Assembly (NCBI RefSeq): GCF_019393635.1
Contig: NC_057864.1
Location: 493,579,716-493,643,715, forward strand
Length of the DNA: 64,000 nucleotides
Direction: 5' to 3'
DNA from: Dromiciops gliroides
Lineage: Eukaryota > Chordata > Mammalia > Microbiotheria > Microbiotheriidae
Within the stretch, counting starts at the first letter, position 1. Each line of letters starts with the position of its first letter. Of this stretch, positions 63,188 through 64,000 are shown piece by piece. The position numbers and the translations under genes are program-made. The notes below the pieces were generated by a model. That model was not told the origin of the DNA and did no database searches. It worked only from the letters and a program-made list of their open reading frames with translations.

Positions 63188-63509
63188 AGGGCAGCTAGGA
63201 AGTGTAGTGGATAGAGCGCCAGTCCTGGAGTCAGGAGAACCTGAGTTCAAATCCAGCCTCAGACACTTGACACTTGCTAGCTGCGTGACCCTGGGCAAGT
63301 CACTTAACCTTAACCCTGATTCCTTCAAACATCCAGGGTCATCTACAGTCATCCTGATATATTTCTTGCCACTGGATCCAGATGGCTCGAGTGAGTTTGG
63401 TGACCTTGCACAGTCCTCCTTTATTTAAATTCAATTCACCTTAAGCCATGACATCACCTGTGATGTCATGGTCCTCTTTGAGAATGAAGGACAAACAACA
63501 ACAACAAGA
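63188..63509 (+). mobile_element. Long SINE variant with extra 3' domain and (CAA)n tail
   Basis: The 5' half (63188-63310) is a WSINE1-like head and CORE body ('agggcagctaggaagtgtag', 'gagttcaaatccagcctcag', 'gtgaccctgggcaagtcact'). It continues into a further 200 bp with 'gagtgagtttggtgaccttg', a perfect palindrome (63446-63471) and 'gagaatgaaggacaaacaac', ending in (CAA)n. Approximate 15-bp TSD 'aggttctctaactgt'/'agattctctgacggt' at 63173-63187 and 63510-63524. Confidence 0.85.
63446..63471. repeat. Perfect 12-bp inverted repeat in SINE tail
   Basis: CCATGACATCAC, a CT spacer, then GTGATGTCATGG. Each arm carries an ATF/CREB-like half site (TGACATCA / TGATGTCA). Could form a hairpin in SINE RNA. 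Confidence 0.9.
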
Positions 63510-63560
63510 AGATTCTCTGACGGTAAGTTCAATGTTCTTTGCACTGAACCACACTGATGG

Positions 63561-64000
63561 GGGCTCATGCTTGTGCCAATAGCGATATTTAGGCAGCACA
63601 GAAGTGACTATTTTCCATTTTGTCCTGGTGTAGTCTTGCGGATGGCAGACACTTGATAATGTCGGATTGGCTCAGGTGGATGGTGTTTCCTCATCGGCCA
63701 GTGACCTGCTGAGAACCCTGGGGCCATGACCCTGGGGCCATGCTCCTCCTATTGGAATCAGCCACGCAAACATTCAGAGCCCTAGAAGACCAACTTTAGG
63801 GAAAACCTCTTCCCCTTTTTTGGTCAGGGATGGTGGGTTCTTCTGGTTTGTTCATGGAACACGCACTGAGCCTCAGTGTGGATCCATTTCTCCCTGTCTG
63901 TATAAGGGGATGTGGCTACACCTGGAAATGAGAACATAATGCTTCTCGAAGAAAAAAGCTTCAATTGTCTTGGAGAAGGCAGATCTTGACCTGACTCAAG
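63561..64000. other. Unique stretch with a 14-bp tandem duplication
   Basis: No family or gene recognised. 'accctggggccatg' occurs twice in tandem at 63715-63728 and 63729-63742. Confidence 0.45.

Larger units (their letters stand above)
63030..63560 (-). mobile_element. MIR SINE split by a younger SINE
   Basis: Left: 'agaagaggaaactgaggcct', 'tcaggttttgagcctccagg'. Right: 'gttcaatgttctttgcactg', 'aaccacactgat'. Contiguous antisense MIR once 63188-63509 is removed. Confidence 0.7.

Noticed and set aside
1..64000. Endogenous retrovirus or LTR elements
   Set aside because: No LTR pair, primer-binding site or retroviral protein motif was recognised.

Overview
The window is mammalian and almost certainly marsupial. 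The clearest sign is about a dozen copies of a tRNA-derived CORE-SINE typical of marsupial genomes (WSINE1/WALLSI-like). Each starts near GGGCAGCTAGGTGGCGCAG, carries pol III A-box-like and B-box-like motifs, and most have target-site duplications (TSDs). Marsupial-type L1 3' ends and many L2, MIR and L3/CR1 fragments support this. The species cannot be fixed from the sequence. No bacterial, plasmid or viral gene organisation, CRISPR array, tRNA gene, rRNA gene or endogenous retrovirus was recognised.

No spliced protein-coding gene could be supported. Nearly all open frames of 60-200 codons lie in repeats or microsatellites, or look like chance frames in GC-rich DNA. The one recognisable protein-coding sequence is an intronless SUMO2 retrocopy on the minus strand (ORF 50793-51080, 95 codons). 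It is uninterrupted, has 5' and 3' UTR sequence, a polyadenylation signal, a poly(A) tail and a 16-bp TSD, and it sits inside an older L1.

Layout. 1-8.5 kb: AT-richer DNA with L2, MIR, two SINEs and an L1 fragment (6.55-7.86 kb). 8.5-24 kb: GC-richer DNA with MIR, L2, L3 and SINE copies and a degenerate AT-rich minisatellite (15.67-16.19 kb). 24-29 kb: a 240-bp polypurine tract, a 0.5-kb CT/GT microsatellite and L2 3' ends. 29-43 kb: mostly unique GC-rich DNA with MIRs, an L2 reverse-transcriptase fragment, GA tracts and G-quadruplex-prone runs. 43-44.6 kb: an L1 3' end flanked by unexplained open frames. 49.7-52.4 kb: a minus-strand L1 with three younger nested insertions. 52.5-64 kb: L2-dense DNA with an L1 inserted into an L2 at 60.58-61.15 kb and a long SINE variant with a palindromic tail at 63.19-63.51 kb.

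The window therefore reads as intergenic or large-intron DNA. Its informative content is transposon stratigraphy, one possibly young retrocopy, several structure-prone simple repeats, and a few repeat-poor islands that could be regulatory. Repeat family names come from recognising consensus motifs by eye, so outer boundaries are approximate except where a TSD is given.
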